A DNA stretch of 64,000 bases from Zygnema cylindricum (taxonomy: Eukaryota; Streptophyta; Zygnematophyceae; Zygnematales; Zygnemataceae). Position 1 is the stretch's first letter, and every line of letters begins with the position of its first letter. Location: NCBI GenBank assembly GCA_037447655.1, contig JBBHKE010000420.1, forward strand, positions 124,001-188,000, in the 5' to 3' direction. The notes beneath the pieces are model-generated. The model was not told where the DNA came from. It did not search any database and saw only the letters and a program-made list of their open reading frames with translations. Made by a program: the position numbers and the translations under genes. Positions 1-10,483 of this stretch are shown here, in pieces.

Positions 1-827
1 TTTTGTGGGACGCAAAATCTGCCTCCCTCTTGTCTCGGCTAGCAAATTGTTGCCCACCATGGCACATTTGGCTTCCAATCTCCCTGCATTTTCAAGTATC
101 GACCTTAGGGAAAACAATTGCAAATCTCTTTTCCCAGAAAGGATCCTTCCAGCCACCCCACCTTTGCGAGATAGTTTCAGTGAGCCCGGTTTTCTCATCG
201 ACTCGCGTCATCTCTTGGATACCATTCAAACCAAGGTCTTCCACGTATTCTCCATGTGGTGGACAGCGATACTAACGGGATGTTGAGTTTGCAGAGGGTG
301 TATACATGTAAAGGTGGTGATCAAGGGTTTCACATGGAGTGCCTCTCTTCTCCATTATCTTTCAACCCGGCTGACCATTGCTGCCTCCATTTTTGTTCCA
401 CGCCCTCAGCTGTGTTGACCAGCTCCTCTACAAGTTAAGGAGCTGGGGGGGGGGATTATTGGGTCCACTTCACTCTAGGGGAGTATTATTCCCTTTTTTC
501 TTTGGGTCATTGTCATTTTTATTCCTTCTCATGGTGTATATATTTTTTGACTTTTCATATTTATTTCTGTTGTTGTATATGTTTGTGAGCATGACTTTGC
601 TGGTTGTGATGCATGTACGCTTGCTTGCCTCTCATGCATGACAGCACACAAATTGTTTTCTTTCACAAGGGTGAAACTCTCTTGGGTTTTTGAGTGTCAC
701 GGTGTCAGTCATTTGGGTTTGTATCAACTTGGAGTCAACACTATCTAGATAAGCTTCTTTGGATCTGCAAATTCTCTGGGGGAATGGACCTCACGGAATT
801 TCACCAATTTGTGTAAACGGCTTTACT
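1..827. other. Unassigned; possible decayed retroelement tail
   Basis: No convincing gene. Two overlapping short open frames run to about 286 on the plus strand, with no recognisable domain. A G-rich purine tract at about 435-454 followed by T-rich sequence is reminiscent of the polypurine tract and start of a 3' LTR, but no second LTR lies in the window. Treated as degenerate repeat sequence cut by the window edge. Confidence 0.25.
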
Positions 828-1059
828 TTGCTTAAGACACATTGCCGATGTATTTTATGATAAGTTTGAAGATGGCGTGACTGTGAGTCGAAAAAACACA
901 AGATGACAAATTTTTGTACATCCTAAATTCGAGAATGACGCAAATTGTACTCTACAAATTTGCTATTTTTTTGTATAATCGCAACTTAGGAAGTACGCCG
1001 CTAAGTTTGAAAGGAAAACAACAAAAAATACCCAAACTTAGCCACATGGCGTCATATCC
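828..1059 (-). mobile_element. Fragment of PIF/Harbinger-like family 1 (inverted)
   Basis: Read on the minus strand this matches the first ~230 bp of the elements at 38051 and 41527, from a decayed terminus (ATATCC next to TAA at 1060-1062) inwards. It shares the diagnostic stretch that reads 'aaatttgtagagtacaattt' on the minus strand. The other end of the element is missing. Confidence 0.6.
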
Positions 1060-1205
1060 TAAGGTACAGTACCAGCCAGAATCAAGCGTGTAGGAGAGAG
1101 AGAGTTTATTAGGACGACCGAATGGAACATTGGTCAAGATATCAGTGCCAGTAAACGGGGTCCTATGATTACACGCAACGCCTAATGGACGAGGCCTAAT
1201 TGTTA

Positions 1206-2243
1206 ATGTTGTGTATGGGTAGGTTTTCCCGATAACCGATATGTCTCATTTTTTTTACCAAACTGTACCGCTTATTTTGTTTTTATACGCAAAACAACAC
1301 TATATATAATTTTGCCAATACTTTTTGAAGGTCTGAGAGGTAACACTGACAACTAGATATTCATTCGCGAGGCGTTTGCTTCATTTTTCTCTGTAGTTGA
1401 CAACGTTGCTCTAAGAGGTGGGTTGTCAACTATAGAAAAAAGTGAATCGCGACACGCGGGACAATTAAGCTACGTGTCACGATGGACAACCACCGAAAAA
1501 TCACAAGATTTGCACATGGTATGAACCTTTCAAAATGCCACTGAATATAAAAAGAGTAAACTGGAAACGGTCCTTCGTCGCGCTATTTATAGGAGAACTA
1601 TTTTGGCACACTATTTTCAGCAACATATTTTCGTCATGTTTGAAAACAGGGAACCCTAAAAAATGATTGGGGCAAAAGACCGGCGTTTGCAAAAAGTACA
1701 AATGGTATGTCGTATTATGACTTGGTACGGTACATGGTACGCAAGTGAAGTTTTGAAGTGAAATTTGTTAGTGTGATAAATTTGAAGGATATTCAATATC
1801 GGATCGTAGCTTACGTGATGCCACTCAATTTACAACACGTGGTTTAGAAGCTCTACGTGATAGAATATCGACTCAATTAACCGGGCCATTAGAATTAGCC
1901 GTACGATTACAGAAACGAATGATGGAACCGCACCCTTAAAACTATAGACTACTATTTTAAATTTGTTTTTTATCGTTAATGTGTTGCGTTTGTCCGTACT
2001 GAGCCCTTATTATACATAGTACGCAATTGATTGTCATGCGTGGTATGCCACGCTATATACAATCAGTAATATAGTACAATATATTATAAATTACTTTTAT
2101 ATAACATAGTATATTTTTGTATATTTACTCCGATAAAGAATTTGTTGGTCTCGGAGCGATATATCGGGACCACTCACCGTTGAATAAGCGATAAATATCG
2201 GTATCGGTTTTATCGTAATAAAATTCTTGCCGATACACAACAA
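1206..2243. mobile_element. TIR element, GTGTTGTGTATCGG family (TA-inserting), long copy
   Basis: The left end resembles GTGTTGTGTATCGG and the right end is its inverse (CCGATACACAAC). The right third (about 2030-2243) matches the smaller copies at 36663-37099 and 63000-63351, including a stretch with 'ccacgctatata'. About 600 bp of extra sequence lies inside, probably another insertion I could not delimit. No coding capacity seen. Confidence 0.5.
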
Positions 2244-2482
2244 TACTAATTGTACACCTTAAAGGTGAAGGTCACAAAGTGGTTATCAAGCAACCCCAGA
2301 GATTATGTGGGCTTTACTCGCAAAGGTTGAACTTGACGGCCACAAATATTTGCATTATCCACCCTTATGAGCTTCAATTAAGTCGTTTTAGCCAAGCTGG
2401 ACTTTGTTAATATTATTATGTGACCTAAGTACAATAGTTACAAATTTACAAGTCAGTTAAGGGTGTAGTTACATCAGACTAA
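2244..2482. other. Intergenic sequence, nothing recognised
   Basis: Spacer between two transposons. It ends in the TAA (2480-2482) that forms the left target-site duplication of the next element. Confidence 0.4.
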
Positions 2483-3197
2483 GGTTGAAGTTCCATTAGG
2501 GAAAAAATGAGGTCGTTTGCTGAAGGTCATAGTGTTTCGTACAGTGCCGTAACATTTTTTTGTCAAAAAAAAGTAAATAATGATTGATTTGATTCTCTAA
2601 GGATATGAACGTAAACATTGATCGTCGGATGCAAAATCAAATACGCCATCGGTCGAACCTTTCAGTTTGCAACAAGTGATCACAATGAGGTCAATTTTAA
2701 ACACATTAAACGTATACCATTGTGCCGTGTGGAAAAGTAACAAAATATTGAAGATGAACATGCAATCACGTGGCTACACGTCGCATTGACCATGTGCCTT
2801 CCGCCAAGGTGGATCTGAGGCCACCGGAAGCCGCGATTAAATCTTTGACTGAGGGTATTCTTTTAAGCTCCTGTTGCCATCCACCAACCATTCTAACATT
2901 TTCGTACGCTTTTACAAACCTTAAGTTTCGTTCGATCGTACAGATTTTAATCAATACCTCGTACGAGTCATTTTTTACATCCGTTGGTACAGGTATTGCG
3001 TTCACACTTTGCTCTCAACTATTCTTTGTATATTTTATTTATCCGAAAAGTTTCCTTTGTGGTACTAGCGAAAATGTGCCGCACAAATAAAAATCCACTT
3101 ACTGACCCAACACGATGGAACAAAAACCACAATGGAACAAAGGCCAATCAATAAACGTATTTATACGTTTACTAGACCACCTAATGGAACATAGGCC
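2483..3197 (-). mobile_element. PIF/Harbinger-like family 2, copy a, with a short ORF
   Basis: 715 bp with ends GG...GTTCCATTAGG and CCTAATGGAAC...GGCC, flanked by TAA at 2480-2482 and TAA at 3198-3200. A 3-bp TWA duplication with G/C-starting termini is typical of PIF/Harbinger. The minus-strand frame 3005-2766 encodes about 79 residues that align with the ORF of copy c (9907-10344) over about 75 positions, including the shared string YENVRMV. No transposase signature is recognised, so the element is probably non-autonomous. Confidence 0.7.
2766..3005 (-). CDS. Unknown transposon-borne ORF, truncated copy
   Basis: An open frame of about 79 residues inside the family-2 element. I do not recognise the protein. 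Its core (LRFVKAYENVRMVGGWQQ) is nearly identical to LRFVETYENVRMVSGWRQ in the opposite-strand ORF at 9907-10344. This shows that the frame is a shared property of the family, not a chance opening. The frame has no obvious promoter. It may be the remnant of an ancestral transposon or captured gene. Confidence 0.35.
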   Translation of the reverse strand: MNAIPVPTDVKNDSYEVLIKICTIERNLRFVKAYENVRMVGGWQQELKRIPSVKDLIAASGGLRSTLAEGTWSMRRVAT

Positions 3198-3245
3198 TAA
3201 ATGTGAGATATATTGCATAAGTTTGTGCTTGACCGTACCATGCCC

Positions 3246-4410
3246 TGTTGTCCATAGCCATTTCTAGCCATGGATTCACCCTCGGAAGCACCACAGACTA
3301 CCCCAAAAACAGCCTACTTTGGATACACACAGAATTCAACAGAATTAACAAAATTACCTGAAACTACACTTACAGATATTATATAGGCTATAGAATAACC
3401 TCACAAAGTTTCAGACAAAAATAATAATCAGAGTGATCACATCATCTAGTCAAAGTTGCAGAAAAACAGTCTGCCAGAACTTTGATTAAACAGACTAACT
3501 TCACAATGAAGTAAAACACAGACCAGGCACACAATAGACCTGCAAATCTGTGATAATATTAAAAATACAAATAGGAACACACATGCAGAATTTCAGATAA
3601 TTTTGACATCAGATCTGAGAGCAATACTCAGACAAAATTACCAAAAATGATCATAAACAGTTTTTGGTACAGAAAGTTCCTATATCCTAAAATGACTAAG
3701 TCCTACAAATATATACAAGAGCTTACTGCTGAATGTACGGAGGCATACCAGCCGTACGCTGTCTACCAGCTACCTCTATTAATGTTGGTATACCCGAATA
3801 CTTCAAGGTATGTCAAAGTGAGTAAACCTACACTAATACTTAATACACAAAAAGACAAAACAATGTTCGACCAAATATTTACACGTACACACAATCTCAC
3901 AAAATCGTATGTTGAGTCACGCTACGTCACTCAGCGAGATCCCTTGAATTTATTCAAAGAATCCGGGTCGTCCAAAAATAAACATTGTGTGATTTACGCG
4001 ATTCCGCGTGGCAACAAAATCCAAACGAAATCCACGTGAGTCGTCAAATATCTCGTGACGTCGCGAAACGCATTCACGTCCACTTGCCAAATAAGACGCT
4101 CCGTACTTGCGGCGTCCTTTTTCATAAATGCGCATGTCGCATTATGTTTCGTACGAGCGACATCATTTTTCAACATTTCAAATATTTCGGATCGGATCGC
4201 TTCGCGATCCGCCGTCCATTTCAATTAAGCATTCCGCGCCACTCAATTTCAATTTCGTTCGTTCTGAAACAATATATATCCGTACATTTACTCCCCCAAT
4301 CCGCGAAACCATTCGAGCCTCCACAGTAAATTCATTTAATAAATTAAGCACGAAACGTCGCGTGCGCACAAAATGTCGCGTACGCACGAAACTAACATTT
4401 CAAAACAACA
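3246..4410 (-). repeat. 3' LTR of the Copia element
   Basis: 1165 bp with TGTTG/CAACA termini, essentially identical to 5997-7161 (differences seen near 3361, 3572 and 3602). An A/T-rich TATATAT motif lies about 130 bp from the transcriptional (right-hand) end, suitable for a promoter in the 5' copy. Confidence 0.93.
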
Positions 4411-4738
4411 CTCCCCCGAAATTTTAGTTTCGTGCACCCATAATAAAGTATGCAACGTGTCAAATGTAACTGTACTTTTCCGTACCTCCAAATTTCTCCT
4501 TTTTTTTTTCTTCGTTCAAACGTCACCACTGCTTCCGCTGACGTCATCACTGCTTCAGCTGCCTGCTACCATGTCTTCCTCAAATGCGTCCTTTCTTAAC
4601 ACACCATTGCTTTCGCTGCCTCTTTCTATGTCTTCAAAAGGTAAAACTTTCCTCTTCAGCCAATTCCAAAATTCAAAAATGCTAAATTGGAAATTCCACA
4701 AAAATTAGTGAGTATCAAAGGTAACCTCCACTATAAAA

Positions 4739-6022
4739 TTACTTTTCTCGTTGTTTTCTTTTAACCACTTTCTGCCCATGTTTTCTTCTACGGTTAATCT
4801 TTTGAATTCTACTTCTTTTCCTTGTTTTCTTAATAAATATTGGTATTCTCTCAATTTTCGCATTTTTATTTTCTTTTCCAATATTATAAACTTCTTCCCT
4901 TACTCCAATTTTCTGAACACTTTTTCTCTCTCTCTCTTTAAGTACAGTAATCTCCTCATGCAAATTATCTTCAGTTTCCACTTCCAGGTGACCTTCACTC
5001 TCTCCAACTATTCTCACTTCAATAATCTCTTCCTCTTGTAAATATTTATCACTCACCAATCTGCCGCTGGAAAAATTTACAGAAACCAGATCATTCTCTG
5101 TCACCTCTTCCTCTTTCTCCACTCCATTTTCAGTGACACCAAATGTTTCTCTTCCTTCCTCATTTTCCATATTTAGAAAAACAACAGTCGGCAAGTATAC
5201 AAATTTGTCGACGCGAAGTGTAGCCCTTTGCGTAGGGGGTCGAACTCGATTGTCATCCCATCCGTTTCTGAAAATTCCTGTAACACATGCACTTTTATAT
5301 AATGGACAAACTCTGAAAGTATGTCCTAAATCATTACAATAAAAACAATTTTCTGATTTACCATTTTTCCTATTTTTCTGGAACTGTGATCTAACACCTC
5401 GAAAATTCCCCCTATTCTTTAGAGCCTCTTTATCATCCTCTTCATCTAAAACAAATCTGGTTGCTAAAGGTAAGTTCCAATCCCTTTTATCAACTTGTTT
5501 TAATCTATCTAAAGCACACCTATATTCTTCAAGTAATCCTTTCATTAACAAGAGAGCCTTTTGAGTATCTGTAAAGTTTCCTCCTGCAATATCATTTTCT
5601 ACAAACAATCTTTGCAAACTGAGGCAATATTTTAACATGCTACCTCCAACATACTTATACTCAAATATTTTTGTGGTACTAATCATCCAGTGATACACAG
5701 AAGTCTTTTGATAAATACGTTCTAACCACTTCCACAATTCAGCTGCACTCTTCACATCAAGGTAACTCATTACAATTTCCTCAGTCATAGATAGCTTGAT
5801 GATCCTCAAGCACTCCAGGTTTTTCTCCTCCCATTCAGCCGATGTTTCGACACATGTCCCATCCACCACATCCATAAGCTCCCTCAACTTGAAGTAGCTC
5901 TCCATAATACTCCTCCAACAATAATATTCAGTTCCATCAAATATGGGTAAATACGATTCATCCAGTATGGGTAGCCATGGGCGTGGGCCCATAACCTGTT
6001 GTCCATAGCCATTTCTAGCCAT
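4739..6022 (-). CDS. Copia-type Gag polyprotein (UBN2 family, CCHC zinc knuckle)
   Basis: 427 residues. The N-terminal part (about residues 17-190) has the DUF4219/UBN2 look of plant Copia Gag: LPIFDGTEYYCWRSIME around 25-41, then conserved tryptophans in AAELWKWLERIY. A zinc knuckle follows as C226-x2-C229-x4-H234-x4-C239 (CFYCNDLGHTFRVC), used for RNA packaging. The tail beyond 240 is acidic, then strongly basic, and ends without a protease. Two starts are possible: the ATG at 6022, which lies inside the 5' LTR, or the ATG at 5992, which lies inside the primer-binding site. The family consensus begins after both. The frame is intact, so Gag could be produced. No pol follows before the 3' LTR, making this a gag-only element. 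Confidence 0.9.
   Translation of the reverse strand: MARNGYGQQVMGPRPWLPILDESYLPIFDGTEYYCWRSIMESYFKLRELMDVVDGTCVETSAEWEEKNLECLRIIKLSMTEEIVMSYLDVKSAAELWKWLERIYQKTSVYHWMISTTKIFEYKYVGGSMLKYCLSLQRLFVENDIAGGNFTDTQKALLLMKGLLEEYRCALDRLKQVDKRDWNLPLATRFVLDEEDDKEALKNRGNFRGVRSQFQKNRKNGKSENCFYCNDLGHTFRVCPLYKSACVTGIFRNGWDDNRVRPPTQRATLRVDKFVYLPTVVFLNMENEEGRETFGVTENGVEKEEEVTENDLVSVNFSSGRLVSDKYLQEEEIIEVRIVGESEGHLEVETEDNLHEEITVLKERERKSVQKIGVREEVYNIGKENKNAKIERIPIFIKKTRKRSRIQKINRRRKHGQKVVKRKQREK
5983..5996 (-). promoter_or_regulatory. Primer-binding site for a tRNA-iMet half molecule
   Basis: Directly next to the LTR the minus strand reads GGTTATGGGCCCAC. This is complementary to the anticodon stem-loop of eukaryotic initiator tRNA-Met (GTGGGCCCATAACC), not to its 3' CCA end. 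Drosophila copia, Volvox Osser and yeast Ty5 prime reverse transcription from such an internal tRNA fragment. The usual plant Copia site (TGGTATCAGAGC) is absent here. Confidence 0.85.
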
Positions 6023-7161
6023 GGATTCACCCTCGGAAGCACCACAGACTACCCCAAAAACAGCCTACTTTGGATACACACAGAATTCAACAGAATTAAC
6101 AAAATTACCTGAAACTACACCTACAGATATTATATAGGCTATAGAATAACCTCACAAAGTTTCAGACAAAAATAATAATCAGAGTGATCACATCATCTAG
6201 TCAAAGTTGCAGAAAAACAGTCTGCCAGAACTTTGATTAAACAGACTAACTTCACAATGAAGTAAAACACAGACCAGGCACACAATAGACCTGCAAATCT
6301 GTGATAATATTAAAAATACAAAGAGGAACACACATGCAGAATTTCAGATAATTCTGACATCAGATCTGAGAGCAATACTCAGACAAAATTACCAAAAATG
6401 ATCATAAACAGTTTTTGGTACAGAAAGTTCCTATATCCTAAAATGACTAAGTCCTACAAATATATACAAGAGCTTACTGCTGAATGTACGGAGGCATACC
6501 AGCCGTACGCTGTCTACCAGCTACCTCTATTAATGTTGGTATACCCGAATACTTCAAGGTATGTCAAAGTGAGTAAACCTACACTAATACTTAATACACA
6601 AAAAGACAAAACAATGTTCGACCAAATATTTACACGTACACACAATCTCACAAAATCGTATGTTGAGTCACGCTACGTCACTCAGCGAGATCCCTTGAAT
6701 TTATTCAAAGAATCCGGGTCGTCCAAAAATAAACATTGTGTGATTTACGCGATTCCGCGTGGCAACAAAATCCAAACGAAATCCACGTGAGTCGTCAAAT
6801 ATCTCGTGACGTCGCGAAACGCATTCACGTCCACTTGCCAAATAAGACGCTCCGTACTTGCGGCGTCCTTTTTCATAAATGCGCATGTCGCATTATGTTT
6901 CGTACGAGCGACATCATTTTTCAACATTTCAAATATTTCGGATCGGATCGCTTCGCGATCCGCCGTCCATTTCAATTAAGCATTCCGCGCCACTCAATTT
7001 CAATTTCGTTCGTTCTGAAACAATATATATCCGTACATTTACTCCCCCAATCCGCGAAACCATTCGAGCCTCCACAGTAAATTCATTTAATAAATTAAGC
7101 ACGAAACGTCGCGTGCGCACAAAATGTCGCGTACGCACGAAACTAACATTTCAAAACAACA
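5997..7161 (-). repeat. 5' LTR of the Copia element
   Basis: 1165 bp, the same length and termini as the 3' LTR. A TATATAT box around 7025-7033 on the minus strand is a plausible promoter. The last 26 bp of this LTR (minus-strand sense) contain the first in-frame ATG of the gag frame at 6022. Confidence 0.93.
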
Positions 7162-7166
7162 TGCCC

Positions 7167-7467
7167 TACTAATTTTTCGTGAGTTTTTTGAAAACAACAT
7201 TACAAAATATACCATTATGATTCTTCAAGAATCCGAGAGAAAACATCGAACGTCTGATGATATTTTGGCCTTCGTCCGCGATGCATATGCTCCATCGGCA
7301 TCTTTAATGGTGTACTCACCTCACGGAGGTGGGTCCACCATCACAGAACCCGTAGAATCCCTACAAGCGGATGCTATGGACTCGTTCAACGACCGAATAC
7401 CACCTAAAATTTCACACTTGGCAAAGACCACGTACCTTTTAGTAAGGTAGACATAAATTAAAACTTA
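7167..7467 (+). other. Flank of the Copia insertion with a 77-codon ORF of unknown nature
   Basis: This continues the sequence interrupted at 3245. A plus-strand ATG at 7217 opens 77 codons to 7450. No family is recognised and there is no second copy in the window, so it may be chance. Its end lies just before the TTA duplicated by the next transposon. Confidence 0.25.
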
Positions 7468-8181
7468 GGGTGGTCTTCCATTAGAGGAAAAATGGGGTTG
7501 TTTACTAGACGCCGTACGATATCGTACAAATTCATAGAATTTTTTTTTGTCAGACGAAACATGTTTACCGAATGGCTGTCGAGATGCTCCAATATTATAT
7601 GCGCAAGTCTCGACCGTTCGATGTATCACTTTTGAGGATTCGCGAAGCAATCGCGCAAATCGTCCAGTGTGAAGAAACTCTCCGGAGGAGGAGAGTTGCT
7701 TGACACTGGTCGTGTACCATTAGTACACATGAAGAAGAACAAAAAATATCCAATTGGGATAGGCGATCACACGCTTACACATCGTACCTGCTATTAGCCT
7801 TTTGCCACGTTGGATGCAAGTCAACCAAAAGAATCCTCGCACGCTTTGTTTGACATCTGCCGACCTTTGCCGCGTCTTTTTGCCCTTCGTTTCGAAATTT
7901 TGATTTCCATTTTCAAAATTTAAATTTGGTATCAACCTTTTCGTAAAAGTCATTAACTACCTTCAGTGGTACAAATATTACGTTCATATTTTCCGTTTGA
8001 AGAATGTTTACACATTTTCAAAATCTGGACGCTAACATACGTGGCGCTAATCATAATTGCGAAACGTTGTTTACTGGCCCGACACAATGGAACGGGGACG
8101 CTTTGCCAGTAAAACCCTACAAATAGACGTATAAATAGACGTATTTGCATGTTTACTGGACCGCCTAATAAAATAGAGGCC
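7468..8181. mobile_element. PIF/Harbinger-like family 2, copy b
   Basis: 714 bp, starting GGGTGGTCTTCCATTAG and ending with the inverse motif CCTAATAAAATAGAGGCC. It is flanked by TTA at 7465-7467 and TTA at 8182-8184. The length equals copy a. The interior differs, and the short ORF found in copies a and c is not preserved here. Confidence 0.7.
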
Positions 8182-8184
8182 TTA

Positions 8185-9404
8185 CTAGTTTTCATTTCGA
8201 AAGGCAAAGGTTAGAAATGCAAACGCTAAAAACGATAGAGCGTCTGCGAAAAAAACGAGGTTTAGTGATACAAGTGCGCATATTTCGTTTAGCGATATAG
8301 TACGAAAGTAAAGATTTCACATTGAAATTGGTCGGTTTGTAAAAATTTTGAGATTTTCAACATCTGAGCTTTGACTTACATGGTACCACTCAAATTAATA
8401 CACGCAACTTTACAAACATTACCGATGTAACCGAGTCGCCTGTGTTACAAAAATATTGTTGGCCGTACAATTACACAGACCTTTCGATGTGACCTCACCG
8501 TTACAGTATCAATTTCAATATGTTATTCGCCAATAAATCCATAGATTTGCAATTAGATTTTATTTTTATTTTTTTTAAACCCTTGTTCCAGGCTAAATGC
8601 GCTATTGCAATCACTATCTACTATGGGCGTGACCAATTATTTTGTTAAATTCTACACTTTACAGAATTTACAAGCGTTGTCGCCAACACCATGATAGCTA
8701 AAGTGAATATAAAGGTACGAATCTATATGAATGATAATTTATTTTTTGTAAATGTACGATCGAAAGTTAAATGAACTACAAATAGATAATGTTAACTTCG
8801 TTAGCTCATAGATTGGGAAAAGTTTTACTCTAATTCCACATTAATTAAGACCGTTGTTTTGATAACAAACAAACCCATGCTGATTATGGTGAAGGTTGCT
8901 AAAAAAAATAAAAACAAACAAACAAATTACCAAAAAAGATTAATTGAATTATCATTATTTTTTTTATTAAAAATAAAAAAAAACTCTAAAAAATAAAATG
9001 ATAAATTTTTGTAAAGAGTTTTTTTTTTAATATGGTTTATGAAAATGATGAGGATTTTTATATGATTTTTAGTTTTTACCTTTAAGGCTTTTTTATTTTT
9101 TAAAGTTCTTTTTTTTAAGTTTTTGTTATTTATTTTTAACTTACGAAGGAATGATTTCATTTGGAATTAAAAAAAGAAAAAACAGATAGGGTTTTTTATA
9201 AGGCTTTTTTTTTTGGGTTTTAGAAAAATTTAAATTATAAAAACTTTAAAACTTTAAATAATAAAAAACCAATCCTGCCGTATGAAAGCCTTCTCCTTCT
9301 TCCTTACTTTCGTTTATGTCCTCTATCCGTCTTCTCAACAGTCACAAAGTAAGAAGGGGGAAAAGATGAAGAGAAAGAGATATATATAAAAATAATCTTG
9401 CACT
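8185..9404. other. AT-rich intergenic sequence, no gene seen
   Basis: Very A/T-rich, especially 8920-9260, with long T and A runs. A short direct repeat around 9296-9355 and 9471-9515 (shared words such as 'cgtcttctcaacagtcacaa') flanks a tRNA fragment. No ORF or RNA gene can be supported. Confidence 0.4.
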
Positions 9405-9453
9405 GCCAAATATGTCAGTCAACTTGTAATGTATTCAAGAACAAAATTCAAAA

Positions 9454-9470
9454 CGTGTTCGGCAGGATTC
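9454..9470 (-). pseudogene. 3'-end fragment of tRNA-Ser with its downstream flank
   Basis: Seventeen bases identical to the T-arm/acceptor end of the tRNA-Ser(AGA) genes, preceded (9405-9453) by a degraded version of the same 3' flank found beside both intact tRNAs. The tRNA is cut off abruptly at 9470. Confidence 0.6.
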
Positions 9471-9778
9471 CGTTTATGTCTTCTCTCCGTCTTCTCAACA
9501 GTCACAAAGTAAGAATTTGTTTAGTTTTGTCCGTTTTCGTCCAGTACAAATTTTTTTTTCAAGGGTCTCCAAATTCTGATGCCATTTCACGTCTACCGGA
9601 CAAGTGACGCAAAGGGCAAATCGCATCTTCTTCAACCGTGAAACGGCACATGGTAGAAGGCGGTACGTCTAAGGGTAGAAGGCGGTACGTCTAAAATGTC
9701 ACGGTAAAACATGCGACGTCACAAGCAGTTCCAAATAATAGTCGTGGGCGACCCGGTGCTTTGCCCTTTGGTTGCTAA

Positions 9779-10483
9779 GAGCGTTGTTCCATTAGGCGGT
9801 CTCAGTAAACGTCGAAAATTCGTTTACTGAAGCGACCGTTCCATTGTGTCGGGTCAGTAACTGACATTATAATTGCGTAGCACAGTTTGATTAGTCCACG
9901 TAGTAGATGAATGTGATTCTAGTAATCTTTACAGAATCTCTGACAGCAAATTGTGACCACAAATTTTTACCCACGAAAGTAAAAAGTGACTCGCACGACG
10001 TATTGAATAAAATCTGTACGAGCGGAGGAAACTTAAGATTTGTAGAAACGTACGAAAATGTCAGAATGGTTAGTGGATGGCGACAGACGCGTGAAACAAT
10101 ATCCTCCGTCAAATATTTTCTTGCGGCTTCCGATGGCCTCGCATCCTCCCTGGCGGATGGCATATGTCATGTGCGACGTGTACCCACCTGGTCGCGCGGT
10201 CGTCGTGGATATTTTTTCACTTTTCCACGTGGCACGATGTTATACGTTCAGGCGCATAGAATTGACCTACTCCGGGTCACTTGTTGCGAACTGAAAGTGT
10301 CAGACGATCGCTTATCCGATTATGAATCCGATGGTCCACGTTAACGCCCATAAACGTGGAGTATCAAATCCCTCATTCAGTAGGCTTATTTTTCTGACAT
10401 TCTATTTTTTTTGGTACGGCACTGTACAAAACAGTACGGTTTTGTGTAAAAAACGGCATTTTCCCCCTAATGGAACCTCACCC
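9779..10483 (+). mobile_element. PIF/Harbinger-like family 2, copy c, with ORF
   Basis: 705 bp bounded by GAGCGTTGTTCCATTAGG and CCTAATGGAACCTCACCC, with TAA at 9776-9778 and 10484-10486. It is in inverse orientation to copy a and carries the longest version of the family ORF (9907-10344). A 15-bp word (CCCTTTGGTTGCTAA) is repeated on both sides, so the target was itself repetitive. Confidence 0.7.
9907..10344 (+). CDS. Unknown transposon-borne protein, 145 aa
   Basis: An intact 145-codon frame within the family-2 element. No domain is recognised. Residues about 21-97 align with the minus-strand frame at 3005-2766. The C-terminal half is new, with a basic stretch WSRGRRGYFFTFPRG and an acidic end. 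The frame survives in two copies that differ at many positions. This suggests either that it was coding in the ancestor or that the copies are simply not old. It could be a degenerate accessory ORF of a Harbinger element or a captured host exon. Confidence 0.4.
   Translation: MNVILVIFTESLTANCDHKFLPTKVKSDSHDVLNKICTSGGNLRFVETYENVRMVSGWRQTRETISSVKYFLAASDGLASSLADGICHVRRVPTWSRGRRGYFFTFPRGTMLYVQAHRIDLLRVTCCELKVSDDRLSDYESDGPR

Larger units (their letters stand above)
3246..7161 (-). mobile_element. Complete gag-only Copia LTR retrotransposon
   Basis: Two 1165-bp LTRs (3246-4410 and 5997-7161) both start TGTTG and end CAACA. They bracket a 1586-bp internal region and are flanked by a perfect 5-bp duplication TGCCC (3241-3245 and 7162-7166). 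Reading on the minus strand: 5' LTR 7161-5997, primer-binding site 5996-5983, gag 6022-4739, a short G-rich polypurine tract at 4417-4411, 3' LTR 4410-3246. I counted only three differences between the LTRs, so the insertion is very recent. There is no protease, integrase or reverse transcriptase. The element is non-autonomous, of the kind described in plants as TR-GAG, and would need pol supplied in trans. Confidence 0.93.

Noticed and set aside
3-641. C-terminal part of an LTR-retrotransposon polyprotein
   Set aside because: The G-rich tract is suggestive, but no integrase, RT or chromodomain motif could be confirmed in any single frame, so no coding feature is called.
3647-4427. Repeated ORFs of 70-130 codons inside both LTRs (for example 3647-4039 and 6398-6790)
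   Set aside because: They occur identically in both LTRs simply because the LTRs are identical. Several overlap on both strands and none resembles a known protein.
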